A stretch of DNA of 64,000 bases from JBOGUF01 sp050696075 (GCA_050696075.1 JBOGUF010000045.1:16909-80908); one strand, 5' to 3'; shown: positions 32,521-40,756, counted from the first letter of the stretch. Program-made: numbers and translations. The notes: a model not told the origin generated them from the letters alone.

Positions 32521-32546
32521 CGGCTCGGCGGTGTTCCGCCGGGCCG
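32521..32546 (-). terminator. Rho-independent terminator of ssrA
   Basis: An 11-bp stem with one G-T pair (CGGCTCGGCGG / CCGCCGGGCCG) and a TGTT loop. On the minus strand it begins 11 nt after the tmRNA 3' end and is followed by TTGCTTTTC. It may also serve osmC, which ends just before it on the plus strand. Confidence 0.75.
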
Positions 32547-32556
32547 TCCTGGTCCC

Positions 32557-32920
32557 TGGTGGAGATGGGGGGAGTCGAACCCCCGTCCAGAATCGTTAGC
32601 CGAGCATATCCTACACGCGTAGTCGGTGTTTTGTGTGCCGACGCGAACCCCCACCGACAGGGTTTCGTGACGGTGAGTCGGACTGCCTTTGATGGACGCG
32701 CTCCGACGGACTAGCCCATCGCATCCGGCCTTGGTGACGCCCGCTGCCGGTCCCGGCCGAAGGAGGTCCGGGCGGACGCGCTACCTAGAGGTCAGTGACT
32801 TAGGCAGCGTAAGCAAGTTCTTGAGTCTTGCCATTTCTGGTGGTGCCCATTTTTACGAGGGCCTGGGCGCCTCGGCGTGCAACACTCTGACCTAGGACCC
32901 TGTCGAAACCAAACATCCCC
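32557..32920 (-). ncRNA. ssrA: tmRNA (transfer-messenger RNA)
   Basis: About 364 nt on the minus strand. The 5' end GGGGATGTTTGGTTTCGAC and the 3' T-arm GGGGGTTCGACTCCCCC pair as a tRNA-like acceptor (GGGGATG/CATCTCC), and a CCA tail is encoded. The internal tag frame reads ...GTTRNGKTQELAYAA then TAA, ending in the expected hydrophobic AA degron. It rescues stalled ribosomes with SmpB, whose gene lies immediately upstream on the same strand. It is the ordinary one-piece type. Confidence 0.95.
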
Positions 32921-32932
32921 AGATCACGGGTA

Positions 32933-32941
32933 ATTATACCA
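32933..32941 (-). promoter_or_regulatory. Extended -10 promoter of ssrA
   Basis: On the minus strand TGGTATAAT: a consensus TATAAT (32938-32933) with the TGn extension, 12 nt before the tmRNA 5' end. A good -35 is not visible because that region lies in smpB. ssrA can thus be expressed independently of smpB. Confidence 0.65.
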
Positions 32942-32945
32942 TAGT

Positions 32946-33437
32946 TCAAGCGCGCTCTCGCAGCGCCCGCTCGACGTCACGCGAAGCCTCCCGCTCAGCC
33001 GCCGACGCCCGCTTGTCATACTGCTTCTTGCCGCGGGCAACCCCGATCTCGATCTTCGCGCGCCCTCGCTTCAGTTTGACGCGCAGCGGCACTAGTGTCA
33101 TTCCCTTCTGTTCCGTCATCGCCCGCAGCTCGCGAATCTGATCGCGATGTACAAGCAGCTTTCGCGGACGGTCAGGTTCAGGATTAGTGTAGCTGCCGAA
33201 CGCATAGGGCGAAATATGCGATCCGATCAACCACAACTCCCCGTCGTCGATCCGCGCGTACGCCTCGGCAATGGTGATTTTGCCGTCGCGGATCGACTTG
33301 ATCTCGGTTCCGGTGAGCACGATGCCGGCCTCGATCGTCTCGACAATAAAGTATTCGTGGAACGCCCGCCGGTTGGACGTCACCACCCGGTCTGACCTCC
33401 GTTCATAGGTCGGTTGTTTTGTCGCCGTCTTCGCCAT
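32946..33437 (-). CDS. smpB: SsrA-binding protein SmpB
   Basis: 163 residues with all SmpB landmarks: NRRAFHEYFIVETIEAGIVL, LTGTEIKSIRDGKITIAEAYA and LWLIGSHISPY, each shown in part, then the basic C-terminal tail with KIEIGVARGKKQYDKR. It binds the tRNA-like domain of tmRNA and places it in the A site of stalled ribosomes. It lies directly upstream of ssrA on the same strand, the arrangement found in many bacteria. ATG 33437 gives the usual short basic N-terminus. Confidence 0.96.
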   Translation of the reverse strand: MAKTATKQPTYERRSDRVVTSNRRAFHEYFIVETIEAGIVLTGTEIKSIRDGKITIAEAYARIDDGELWLIGSHISPYAFGSYTNPEPDRPRKLLVHRDQIRELRAMTEQKGMTLVPLRVKLKRGRAKIEIGVARGKKQYDKRASAAEREASRDVERALRERA

Positions 33438-33496
33438 ACGGGGGACTATAGGAATCCACCGCGCTTCCCGTCAATCGACACGCTACTATTCCCGGC

Positions 33497-34291
33497 ATGA
33501 ATTGGACGGATTCTCCCCTCGATCCATACGAACAGATTCCCGCACTCTACGACCTGGAGCATGCGGGGTTCGAAGACGACCTCGATTTTTACGCGAGTCT
33601 TGTCGAAGCGATCGGCGATCCCGTCCTGGACCTCGGCTGTGGCACGGGTCGACTGCTGTTGCCAATCGCGCGGGCCGGGTATCGGGTCACGGGCCTCGAC
33701 CTGTCGAGGCCCATGCTCGATCGGGCGCGCGAGTTCGCGCATGCGGAGGGACTCGACGAGCGTGTCACCTTGTTCCATGGCTCGATGCTCGATGCCCATC
33801 GCGCCCCAGGCGGCCCCTTCGGCATCGCCATCATCGCGCTCAACGGATTGTTGCACCTGACGACGCTGCAGGAACAATTGGCGGCTCTGCGCTCGATCAG
33901 AAAAGCACTCGATCCGCGCGGGCAGCTTGTTCTCGATCTGCTCAATCCGAGTCCGGACGCCTTGCGCGGATTCGATCACGTGATTTCGCACGACGGCATG
34001 TGGACTGAACCGAATGGTGACCGGGTCGACAAGTTCGCGGCCCGGCGCGTCTCCCACGCCACGCAAACGATCCGCACCGAGCTGTGGTACGACCGGGTCT
34101 CGCCCGACGGCTCGCTGCGGCGCACGACAACGAGTTTTGACATGCGCTACATACACCGAGCGGAGCTTGAATTGATGCTCGAACTCGCCGGTTATGTCGA
34201 ATGGCAGGTGTACGGCAGCTACGACCTCGATCCCTATGACGAGGCGTCGGACCGCCTCATCGTGGCGGCGGAGGTTACGTCGTCACGGTAG
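33497..34291 (+). CDS. Class I SAM-dependent methyltransferase
   Basis: 264 residues with the Rossmann SAM-binding motif VLDLGCGTGRLLLPIARAG near residue 43, followed by VTGLDLSRPMLDRAR (acidic loop) and FGIAIIALNGLLHL. It looks like the Methyltransf_25/11 group that methylates small molecules; the substrate cannot be read from the sequence. The N-terminus DPYEQIPALYDLEHAGFEDDLDFY is typical of this subgroup. It converges with aroC, overlapping its 3' end by 17 bp. Confidence 0.88.
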   Translation: MNWTDSPLDPYEQIPALYDLEHAGFEDDLDFYASLVEAIGDPVLDLGCGTGRLLLPIARAGYRVTGLDLSRPMLDRAREFAHAEGLDERVTLFHGSMLDAHRAPGGPFGIAIIALNGLLHLTTLQEQLAALRSIRKALDPRGQLVLDLLNPSPDALRGFDHVISHDGMWTEPNGDRVDKFAARRVSHATQTIRTELWYDRVSPDGSLRRTTTSFDMRYIHRAELELMLELAGYVEWQVYGSYDLDPYDEASDRLIVAAEVTSSR

Positions 34292-35372
34292 CTGCTTCCG
34301 CCTTCGGCGAAATGCGCGCCGCCCGATTCAGGAGCAGAAGATCGGCCAGCAAGATCGCCAGCATTGCCTCGGCGACCGGCACCGCCCGCGGGCAGACCGA
34401 CGGGTCGTGCCGCCCTTCGACGACGATCTCGCGCGATGCCAGCGAAGTATCGACCGTCTGTTGTGCCTTTGAAACCGACGACGTCGGCTTTACCGCGATA
34501 CGAACGATGATCTCTTCGCCGGACGATATTCCCCCAAGGGTTCCTCCGTGGGCGTTAGTTCGTGTCCGCACGCGACCATTTTCAGCAAAGAACGAATCAT
34601 TTGCTTGTGAACCACGCGAGCGCACGACGGCGAAACCATCACCGATTTCGACCCCTTTGACCGCTGGAATGCTCAACATCGCCTGGCCGATCAGCGCGTC
34701 GAGTTTGTCGAACGTCGGTTCGCCCAGTCCGACCGGCACGCCAGAGGCACGCACCTCAACGATGCCACCGAGACTATCACCCTCGTCCTTTGCCGCCATG
34801 ATCGCCTCGACTATTCGCTCCGCCGCGATCGGGTCCGGGCAGCGAACGATGTTGCGCTCAATCTCGTCCCGGTCAAACGATTCCATGGCGATGCCGCCCA
34901 ACTCGCGGACAAAGCCATAGACTTCGCAGCCCGCGGCGGCCAAGATCTTTCGCGCAATCGCGCCCGCCGCCACACGTCCCCAAGTCTCGCGCGCCGACGA
35001 GCGGCCTCCTCCCCGGTGGTCGCGATGGCCGTATTTCGCCCAGTACGTGAAATCGGCATGACCTGGCCGAAAGACGTTGCGCAACGGTTCATATTTTGAC
35101 GAGTCGACGTCGCGGTTATAGGTGATCAGGGAAATCGGAGCGCCCGTCGTCACGCCTTCAAACACGCCTGAGAGGAGTTCAGCCCGATCAGCCTCATTAC
35201 GAGGCGTAGTGACCTTGCTTTGACCGACCCGCCGGCGATTAAGCTGCTCTTGGATTTCTTCGACGTCGAGCGAAATTCCAGCGGGACAGCCCTCGATCAC
35301 CACCCCGAGTGCCGGACCGTGGGATTCGCCCCAGGTGGTCAACTTGAAAATACGTCCGAATGTGCTTGCCAT
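34275..35372 (-). CDS. aroC: Chorismate synthase
   Basis: 365 residues. Diagnostic segments are TFGRIFKLTTWGESHGPALG at the N-terminus, GHRDHRGGGRSSARETWGRVAAGA, here seen as HRDHRGGGRSSARET, and RTNAHGGTLGGISSGEEI near the C-terminus, which bind FMN and substrate. It makes chorismate from 5-enolpyruvylshikimate-3-phosphate, the last shared step of aromatic amino acid synthesis. It stands alone here, with no other aro genes adjacent. Length and motifs are complete. Confidence 0.96.
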   Translation of the reverse strand: MASTFGRIFKLTTWGESHGPALGVVIEGCPAGISLDVEEIQEQLNRRRVGQSKVTTPRNEADRAELLSGVFEGVTTGAPISLITYNRDVDSSKYEPLRNVFRPGHADFTYWAKYGHRDHRGGGRSSARETWGRVAAGAIARKILAAAGCEVYGFVRELGGIAMESFDRDEIERNIVRCPDPIAAERIVEAIMAAKDEGDSLGGIVEVRASGVPVGLGEPTFDKLDALIGQAMLSIPAVKGVEIGDGFAVVRSRGSQANDSFFAENGRVRTRTNAHGGTLGGISSGEEIIVRIAVKPTSSVSKAQQTVDTSLASREIVVEGRHDPSVCPRAVPVAEAMLAILLADLLLLNRAARISPKAEAATVTT

Positions 35373-35476
35373 CGGCTGCTCGTTCCTCTGTGGCTGTGGG
35401 CGCCAGCATCGGCTCGCCTTCGTGGTCTGGTTGATTCGGTTGGACCGAGTCCGAGCGGAACACGGCCACTAGCTCA

Positions 35477-36355
35477 TTATCGTCCATCAAGATCACGTAG
35501 CAACCGCCCATAGATGCGGTAATCATTCGCCGGGACGCGACGAAACCCAAACCGCTCATACAGGCGCTTCGATCGAATGTTTCTGTCTTGGGTACTGAGG
35601 CCGACGCGCCGCGCGCCCCGGCGCAGCAGGCGCTCCACCGCAAAACCCAGCGCCGCCTGCCCAATTCCTCCGCCCTGGTATCCCGGATGAATCGCGATGC
35701 GGTCGAGGTGTCCCCAACCCGGAAAGCAGGTGAGCCCAACGTATCCGACCGGCCGCCCTTGGAGCCGGCAGAGGAATACCTCTACCCCCGGCGTCACACC
35801 GTAGGCCCGGAACTCCAGGTCACTGTTTCGCCAGAGCCACGGGAAGGCGGCATGATCGAGGTCGAGCAGCAGAGCACGATCGGCGTCGTTGGTAGGGTCC
35901 ACTGGGTCGAAGCGAATCGCGGTCGGAGGGAGCGCGGCCGTCGCCCGCCCCGACCATTCGTACGTTGCCACCTCTTCGAGCAAGTCGAATCCGATGCGGT
36001 CGAAGAAGACGGGCCGGCGCACCTCGTCAAGTTCGATCGCCAGCACCATCGCGTCACCAGCATCGTGGCACCGCACGATGACGTGATCGATGACCGCTTC
36101 TGGATTCCGCACGGCAGAAACGTCGACCAGGTGCCCAATCTCCGGGCGATGACGCCATGGCCCGACAATGGCATACTCGAGTGTTTCCGGCGACCAGACC
36201 GATCGGCCCCGATGCATCGACAGCAGGCGTCGGATCTCGTCGGGCTGAAGGCGTGCATGCCACCCCAGTCGCAAATCGGCGACGTTCTCATCCCGAAGGG
36301 TGCGAACGCGAAGGTTCGGACTGACGGCGGGAGCGGATTGGATGCGCAGGGCCAC
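35477..36355 (-). CDS. GNAT-family N-acetyltransferase
   Basis: 292 residues. The C-terminal half has the GNAT acetyl-CoA motif A, HLDRIAIHPGYQGGGIGQAAL, seen as RIAIHPGYQGGGIGQAAL, and motif B, LSTQDRNIRSKRLYERFGF. The N-terminal 150 residues are a degenerate GNAT-like part. The acceptor is unknown. Its start lies 4 bp after the stop of the upstream oligopeptide-binding protein gene, so the two are cotranscribed, which suggests modification of an imported amine or peptide or of a cell-envelope component. Confidence 0.85.
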   Translation of the reverse strand: MALRIQSAPAVSPNLRVRTLRDENVADLRLGWHARLQPDEIRRLLSMHRGRSVWSPETLEYAIVGPWRHRPEIGHLVDVSAVRNPEAVIDHVIVRCHDAGDAMVLAIELDEVRRPVFFDRIGFDLLEEVATYEWSGRATAALPPTAIRFDPVDPTNDADRALLLDLDHAAFPWLWRNSDLEFRAYGVTPGVEVFLCRLQGRPVGYVGLTCFPGWGHLDRIAIHPGYQGGGIGQAALGFAVERLLRRGARRVGLSTQDRNIRSKRLYERFGFRRVPANDYRIYGRLLRDLDGR

Positions 36356-36358
36356 TGG

Positions 36359-38074
36359 TCAGCTCTCCAGCCAGACCGTTTCAAGGCGAAGAATGCCTAA
36401 CGGTGTCACATTCAGATTCCTGACGTACGGCTTGGTAATGGTGTACGCGACGTCGTAGTAGAGCGGGATCAGCATCAGATCGTCCATCAAGACCTGCTGC
36501 GCCTGTGCGTACACTGACGAACGTCGTCCAACGTCCTGTTCCGCCGCCGCTTGCTCGAGTAGCTCGTCGAACGCGGTATTGGAGTAGTCGATATAGTTGT
36601 CCGCGCGTCCGGTGCCAAAGAGCGTCCACAGGAAGGTCTCCGGATCGGGAAAGTCGGCGCCCCAATAGAGTTCATACGCTGAGTATTGGCGCTGAGACAA
36701 ACCGTCCATGAACTCAGCCCAATCGATAGCGATCACTTCGACGGTCAAACCAAGATCGCTGCTCAAGACATCTCGTAACGACTCGGCGCCGGATCCGCTG
36801 GCAAGGTAGATTCGGATCGGCGGCACGTTTTCGGCAGAGCCGTATCGCGACTGAGCGACTGCCTCCCGCGCGGCATTGAGATCATAGGGCAACCCGTCGA
36901 CTGGCCAGTCTTCTCCAAGCATACCGTGTGGCACCAAGCCAGCCGCCGGCTCAACGTAACCGTCATACGTGACGAGCGCGACCTTCTCTCGCGGAAAGCC
37001 CAACTGAACAGCTCGCCGAATCATTGGATCGTCCATCGGTTCAACGTCGGTCCGAAACGCGATGTAGTTGGCCGCAAACAGTGGAGTCACCGATACCTCG
37101 TCCCGGAGTCCGCTTTCGGGCGCCATCACGCGGTCCAAGACATTGATGCCGACTGAATCTATATCGATCTCACCGGCTTGGTAGAGATTGAACGATTGTT
37201 GGGCGTTAGCGCCAAGCAGGATATCGACCCGATTCAGTGGCGGCTCACCAGTGTGATAGCGTTCGAACGGTTCAAGGGTGAGCTGCTCTGCCTCCGCCCA
37301 GTCCGCCACGAAGAACGGTCCGGAGCCGTTTGGCGTCCGCCACCATTCGCTGTCATTCGCAATTTGTTCCGGGTCGACAATCGACGCTGGCGCCGAGGCA
37401 AGCTTCATCAGAAAGGTCGACCGAGGAGCTGACAACCGAATGCGTACGGTTCGCTCGTCGAACGCTTCGAGGCCGCGAAGAATGATTGCGTCACCGGCAA
37501 CGACCTCAGCCGCGCCTTCGATGTCGGACAAGAAGGTGGGTCCACCTAATGCGTTGGCATTGCCGCCAACCGTATCCGGCCTGAGCGCCCGCGTCAGCGA
37601 CTCGACGACGTCGCCGGCGTCGATCGGCGAGCCGTCGTGAAAAGCGACTGCCGATCGCAGCGTGAAGGTATAGTCAAGACCGTCGGCGCTGACTTCGATG
37701 CGTTCGGCAAGTTCCGGAATCGGCTCCAGATCGGCATCGAAGCCGACGAGCCCGCGAAAGATCTGGCGCACGAGGAAGGCGCTCGCCAAATCGCGCGACC
37801 TCGCGGGATCGAGCGTCTCAGGTCCATCGACCGGTCCGGCAAGGCGCAGAACCTGATCGCCGCTGGGGTTCGCGTCTAGTGGCGTCGGTTCCGCGGTAAT
37901 GACAATCGGCTCACCTGCCGCCGGGATACCATCCTGGTTCAGACCTGGAATCGACGAAGCGGAGTGTCGACCAGTCGCCGTGGTTGGCGCCGAGTAGCCG
38001 AACAACACCGGCCCCATGAGCAGCGTGGCGACCAGGAGACCTCCGACTATCGACGTCCCACGAACAGCTATCAT
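36359..38074 (-). CDS. ABC-type peptide/substrate-binding protein (SBP family 5)
   Basis: 571 residues. The N-terminus is a signal peptide or anchor (GTSIVGGLLVATLLMGPVLF). The mature protein matches DppA/OppA-type binding proteins: PVDGPETLDPARSRDLAS, FRGLVGFDADLEPIPELAE, TFTLRSAVAFHDGSPIDAGD and a late AQAQQVLMDDLMLIPLYY. It would capture oligopeptides or other solutes at the cell surface. No permease or ATPase genes are adjacent; only a GNAT gene follows in the same transcript, so this is an orphan binding protein that must share a transporter or act as a receptor. The gene is divergent from the LON-domain gene. Confidence 0.9.
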   Translation of the reverse strand: MIAVRGTSIVGGLLVATLLMGPVLFGYSAPTTATGRHSASSIPGLNQDGIPAAGEPIVITAEPTPLDANPSGDQVLRLAGPVDGPETLDPARSRDLASAFLVRQIFRGLVGFDADLEPIPELAERIEVSADGLDYTFTLRSAVAFHDGSPIDAGDVVESLTRALRPDTVGGNANALGGPTFLSDIEGAAEVVAGDAIILRGLEAFDERTVRIRLSAPRSTFLMKLASAPASIVDPEQIANDSEWWRTPNGSGPFFVADWAEAEQLTLEPFERYHTGEPPLNRVDILLGANAQQSFNLYQAGEIDIDSVGINVLDRVMAPESGLRDEVSVTPLFAANYIAFRTDVEPMDDPMIRRAVQLGFPREKVALVTYDGYVEPAAGLVPHGMLGEDWPVDGLPYDLNAAREAVAQSRYGSAENVPPIRIYLASGSGAESLRDVLSSDLGLTVEVIAIDWAEFMDGLSQRQYSAYELYWGADFPDPETFLWTLFGTGRADNYIDYSNTAFDELLEQAAAEQDVGRRSSVYAQAQQVLMDDLMLIPLYYDVAYTITKPYVRNLNVTPLGILRLETVWLES

Positions 38075-38190
38075 GTCGTGATTCTAGTAGGCTCGGCCCA
38101 CGCCGACAAACAGTTGGGATGTGCGGTCGAGTATTGAGCGACGGGATGAGCCAAACTGCCGACGCTTATTTCGTGCCTGGGAGCCGTCCA

Positions 38191-38877
38191 ATGGAAAACG
38201 TTTCGTTCGATTTACCACTCTTCCCGCTCAGCACCGTTCTGTTTCCCGGGACGGACATCCCCCTACACATCTTCGAAGAACGCTATCAGCAGCTCATCAC
38301 AGATCGCCAAGACGAGGATCCTGCCTTTGGCATCGTGCTGATCACTGGAGGCAGCGAGGTCGGCGACCAGCCGATAACCGCGAATGTTGGCACAGCGGCA
38401 TCCATCGAAGCACTCCGTGAGTACGACGATGGGCGGTTCGATCTCGTTGTGCGAGGAAGCCGTCGGTTTCGCATCCTCGAACGTGACTGGAGTCGACCGT
38501 ATCTCGTTGGCACGGTCGAATGGTTACCCGTAACCGAGGAAGACCCCGTAGATTCCGCCATGGTCGAGAGCGCATGGCAATCGTTTGTCGCCCTCGCCAA
38601 TGCCTATCTCCATCAGACGGCGCGTTCCAGTGAGCGATCGCTGGAACTCGAAGCACGGGCGCGACCTAGCGGGATGTCCGCGTCGGAACTCGCCTACGTC
38701 CTTGCCAGCCGCCTACCGGTGGCAGCGAGCGATCGTCAGGACCTGCTCGAAACGTCGACGACCGAAGACTTCTTGGCGTTGCTGGTGCGGATCATGTCGC
38801 GTGAGCGTCGCTTGGTCAATCGCATCGGAGCCACCATCGTCGTCGCGGGCGGATCGGTCAGCGAGGCCAGTTCGTAG
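38191..38877 (+). CDS. LON substrate-binding-domain protein
   Basis: About 228 residues with an N-terminal LON domain beginning immediately: LPLFPLSTVLFPGTDIPLHI, then FEERYQQLI, FGIVLI and GRRFRI-like elements (VRGSRRFRILERDWSRPYL). There is no AAA+ or protease domain, so this is the stand-alone type found widely, of uncertain role. ATG 38191 has GGGAG 7 nt upstream and gives the conserved start; the frame is open to 38119 with two other ATGs. The final 20 bp overlap the end of the P-loop gene on the other strand. Confidence 0.88.
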   Translation: MENVSFDLPLFPLSTVLFPGTDIPLHIFEERYQQLITDRQDEDPAFGIVLITGGSEVGDQPITANVGTAASIEALREYDDGRFDLVVRGSRRFRILERDWSRPYLVGTVEWLPVTEEDPVDSAMVESAWQSFVALANAYLHQTARSSERSLELEARARPSGMSASELAYVLASRLPVAASDRQDLLETSTTEDFLALLVRIMSRERRLVNRIGATIVVAGGSVSEASS

Positions 38878-39286
38878 GCAGGGATTCGCTGGCGCCTAGC
38901 GCTTCGGCAGCGCGCGAGAGCACCTCCATGGGCGGTAGCATCCGCGCGTCGATGATGAGAAGTGCCACCTCCCGCGCGTTCTCAAGACGACGAAGCTGGG
39001 CGGCGAAGAGGTCCGCGGGCCAATCGGAGCCGCGTCGCCTTCGGATCGTGCCAAGATCAACTTCGAGAAAGACGACAGCCGTCGGGTTGCCGTGGCGCCA
39101 GAGCGTCGAAATCTCGGAATGTTCTTGGCCGCAAACGTACGCATCGAAACCGAGCTGGCGAAGTCCCTCGACCAGCGTTGACTTTCCTGATGCACAGGGA
39201 CCCACGACGGCAATCCGAGGTGGCATTCGCGCGTCATCGTCAGGCGTCACGGCGTCGACTCCTAGCGCCTCAGGCAAGTGGGGCAT
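38858..39286 (-). CDS. Small P-loop NTPase, unknown role
   Basis: 142 residues. A Walker A motif (VVGPCASGKSTLVEGLRQLG) lies near residue 27, followed by VFLEVDLGTIRRRRG and LLIIDARMLPP, suggesting a small kinase-like or nucleotide-binding fold. I cannot name a family. ATG 39286 overlaps the preceding phosphatase gene by 17 bp; an alternative ATG at 39226 would begin MPPRIAVVG. Coupling to a SpoIIE-type phosphatase suggests a signalling or stress function. Start choice is uncertain. Confidence 0.7.
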   Translation of the reverse strand: MPHLPEALGVDAVTPDDDARMPPRIAVVGPCASGKSTLVEGLRQLGFDAYVCGQEHSEISTLWRHGNPTAVVFLEVDLGTIRRRRGSDWPADLFAAQLRRLENAREVALLIIDARMLPPMEVLSRAAEALGASESLPTNWPR

Positions 39287-39983
39287 ACAGCTGGACGGTT
39301 CGGACGTGCGGGTGATGATCGTGCTCTCGCAAACCCATTACCACCACGGTCATATCGTCGCGCGGTCTGTCTTCGTCTCGTCGGATCGCCTCCTGCAAGA
39401 TCGCCGCGGCCATCCGCGTGGCATCGCAGCTATCGCCGAGCGTTTCTTGCGCGAATGACCGAACGTCGAAAGTATCTGGGCCGAACCTGGTGCCGGCGGT
39501 CGCCACCCCATCCGTGATCGTGCAGACGACGAGTCCGGCCTCGGTTGCCAGTTGCGTGACGGCGGGACGCGTGAAGTGATAGCGCCCGATCGGGCCGGCA
39601 AATGGTTCGATTGACCGCCAATCGCTTGCCTCTCGAACGATCAAGGGAGTGGCGCCATTGCGCGTCGCGATCACCGATTTCGTCTTGAGGTCGATCGACA
39701 CGATATCGAGCGAGGCCGAAACCCGACCCTGGCGATAAGCAAAGAGAACGTCGTGAACAGCACGGGCGACTGCTCCGTCGCGCACTCCTTCCTTAATCAG
39801 GGCCACCGCCTTGCTGGTAAGCAGAAGGCTCAACGCTTTGGCGCCACTGCCACTGCCCTGCCCGTCGACCGCGACAACCGAGAATCCACCACCTGGCCGT
39901 TCGATCAATTCGGCGGGGTCTCCGCTCTCCCGGCTCGCGTATTTGTTTGTCTTCGCGACCGCGAATTCGACGGCCAACTCCAT
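39270..39983 (-). CDS. PP2C/SpoIIE-type Ser/Thr phosphatase
   Basis: About 237 residues of PP2C-like fold: GGFSVVAVDGQGSGSGAKAL near residue 33 (metal-binding Asp), LDIVSIDLKTKSVIATRNGATPLIV in the middle (given here as LDIVSIDL and ATRNGATPLI), and DRPRDDMTVVVMGL at the C-terminus with the last metal Asp pair. SpoIIE/RsbU-like phosphatases usually act on anti-anti-sigma factors, but none is adjacent. ATG 39983 has AAGGA 7 nt upstream and is preferred over 40004 and 40034. The P-loop gene overlaps its end, making a two-gene operon. The 700-bp region upstream holds the NVKWS micro-ORFs on the other strand. Confidence 0.82.
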   Translation of the reverse strand: MELAVEFAVAKTNKYASRESGDPAELIERPGGGFSVVAVDGQGSGSGAKALSLLLTSKAVALIKEGVRDGAVARAVHDVLFAYRQGRVSASLDIVSIDLKTKSVIATRNGATPLIVREASDWRSIEPFAGPIGRYHFTRPAVTQLATEAGLVVCTITDGVATAGTRFGPDTFDVRSFAQETLGDSCDATRMAAAILQEAIRRDEDRPRDDMTVVVMGLREHDHHPHVRTVQLYAPLA

Positions 39984-40143
39984 AATAAATTCCTTTGCAC
40001 TCATTGCACGTCGATAATGGCAAGTGACTAGCAAGCGGACGAATGCAACACGGTCGGCGGTATTCCCAGTACTTTGATACCATACACGTATGTTGGGCGG
40101 GCATTATCCCCCAACATTCCTAGTAATATCAGTCAGAAAACCC

Positions 40144-40172
40144 TTGACAGTTAAGCACCCAGGTCCTAAGCT
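40144..40172 (+). promoter_or_regulatory. Promoter ahead of the NVKWS micro-ORFs
   Basis: A consensus -35 TTGACA (40144-40149), 17 nt, then TAAGCT (40167-40172) as a weaker -10. It is followed by about 120 nt of leader containing two Shine-Dalgarno-like sites (AGGAGG at 40249 and 40289). Confidence 0.55.
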
Positions 40173-40300
40173 GGTTTATAGGGCGAACTTCAGAAAAGTA
40201 AACCGCATGAGAACTCAACTTGACTTGGTGTCTGGATGTGACCCGCTTAGGAGGAACACCCTTCTTTGCGGAGTTGGTGCGAGAAGAAAGGAGGAGCGCT

Positions 40301-40330
40301 TTGAAGTGGAAGAACGTCAAGTGGTCGTAG
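40301..40330 (+). CDS. Micro-ORF, 9-residue peptide ending NVKWS
   Basis: TTG at 40301 is preceded by a perfect AGGAGG (40289-40294) at 6-nt spacing and encodes MKWKNVKWS before TAG at 40328-40330. The frame is open upstream to about 40211, so a longer leader ending in the same residues is possible (for example GTG 40238). It shares the NVKWS motif with the repeat peptide 71 bp downstream, which makes chance unlikely. No known family is recognised. Confidence 0.45.
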   Translation: MKWKNVKWS

Positions 40331-40400
40331 TCCGGTGTCTGCATCACTCGTCGCCGTGATACCCCTTTGGTCCGAACGTCCATTCAGTTGAGGGAGTGCA

Positions 40401-40478
40401 ATGATGATCCACGCCAACGTCAAGTGGTCCAACGTCAAGTGGTCCAACGTCAAATGGTCCAACGTCAAATGGTCCTAG
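40401..40478 (+). CDS. 25-residue repeat peptide, four tandem NVKWS units
   Basis: ATG 40401 (or 40404) follows GAGGGAG at 40390-40396. After MMIHA the peptide is exactly four copies of NVKWS and then TAG at 40476-40478. The four units use AAG, AAG, AAA and AAA for Lys but are otherwise identical. There is no signal peptide or Cys. It lies between a SpoIIE-type phosphatase operon (divergent) and a membrane HD-GYP protein (same strand). Trp/Lys repeats of this kind occur as C-terminal tails in some secreted proteins of Actinobacteria and Chloroflexota, as far as I recall, but here they form nearly the whole product. Function unknown; a signalling, modified or membrane-active peptide is possible. 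Confidence 0.55.
   Translation: MMIHANVKWSNVKWSNVKWSNVKWS
40416..40475 (+). repeat. Four tandem 15-bp repeats
   Basis: Unit AACGTCAA(G/A)TGGTCC occurs four times end to end at 40416, 40431, 40446 and 40461, differing only at one wobble base. A fifth, partial copy (AACGTCAAGTGGTC) is at 40313-40326. There are no spacers, so this is not a CRISPR array. Confidence 0.95.
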
Positions 40479-40635
40479 GCAGGCGGCGCCGCGTCTCTTC
40501 GCACGATTGTGCGACTCCTTGCATGGGTTAGCAGGTGGTGACGGCGACGGAATCTATACCTGGAAAGGGGCAGTCGTTGGCCCAGTCATACGGCTGACGA
40601 TCGTCGCGTCGAATCCCTAGCCCCCACTAGTCTAT

Positions 40636-40664
40636 TCCACAGATCCTCTTGGACGGATTACAAT
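40636..40664 (+). promoter_or_regulatory. Possible promoter of the HD-GYP gene
   Basis: TCCACA (40636-40641), 17 nt, TACAAT (40659-40664), about 90 bp ahead of the HD-GYP start. A short hairpin (CGCAC/GTGCG at 40500-40513) between the repeat peptide and this promoter could separate the two transcripts. Confidence 0.45.
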
Positions 40665-40756
40665 CTCCAGCAACGCGCTCGCGTCAAGCTGGTTTCGGAT
40701 GCTGAGGTCTCGCCAGCGAGATTTGCAGCATCTGCCCGGTCCGCCAAGAGACAGGC

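Noticed and set aside
40416..40475. Tandem 15-bp repeats as a CRISPR array or VNTR
   Set aside because: No spacers, units directly adjacent and in frame with a start and stop codon; best explained as a coding repeat.
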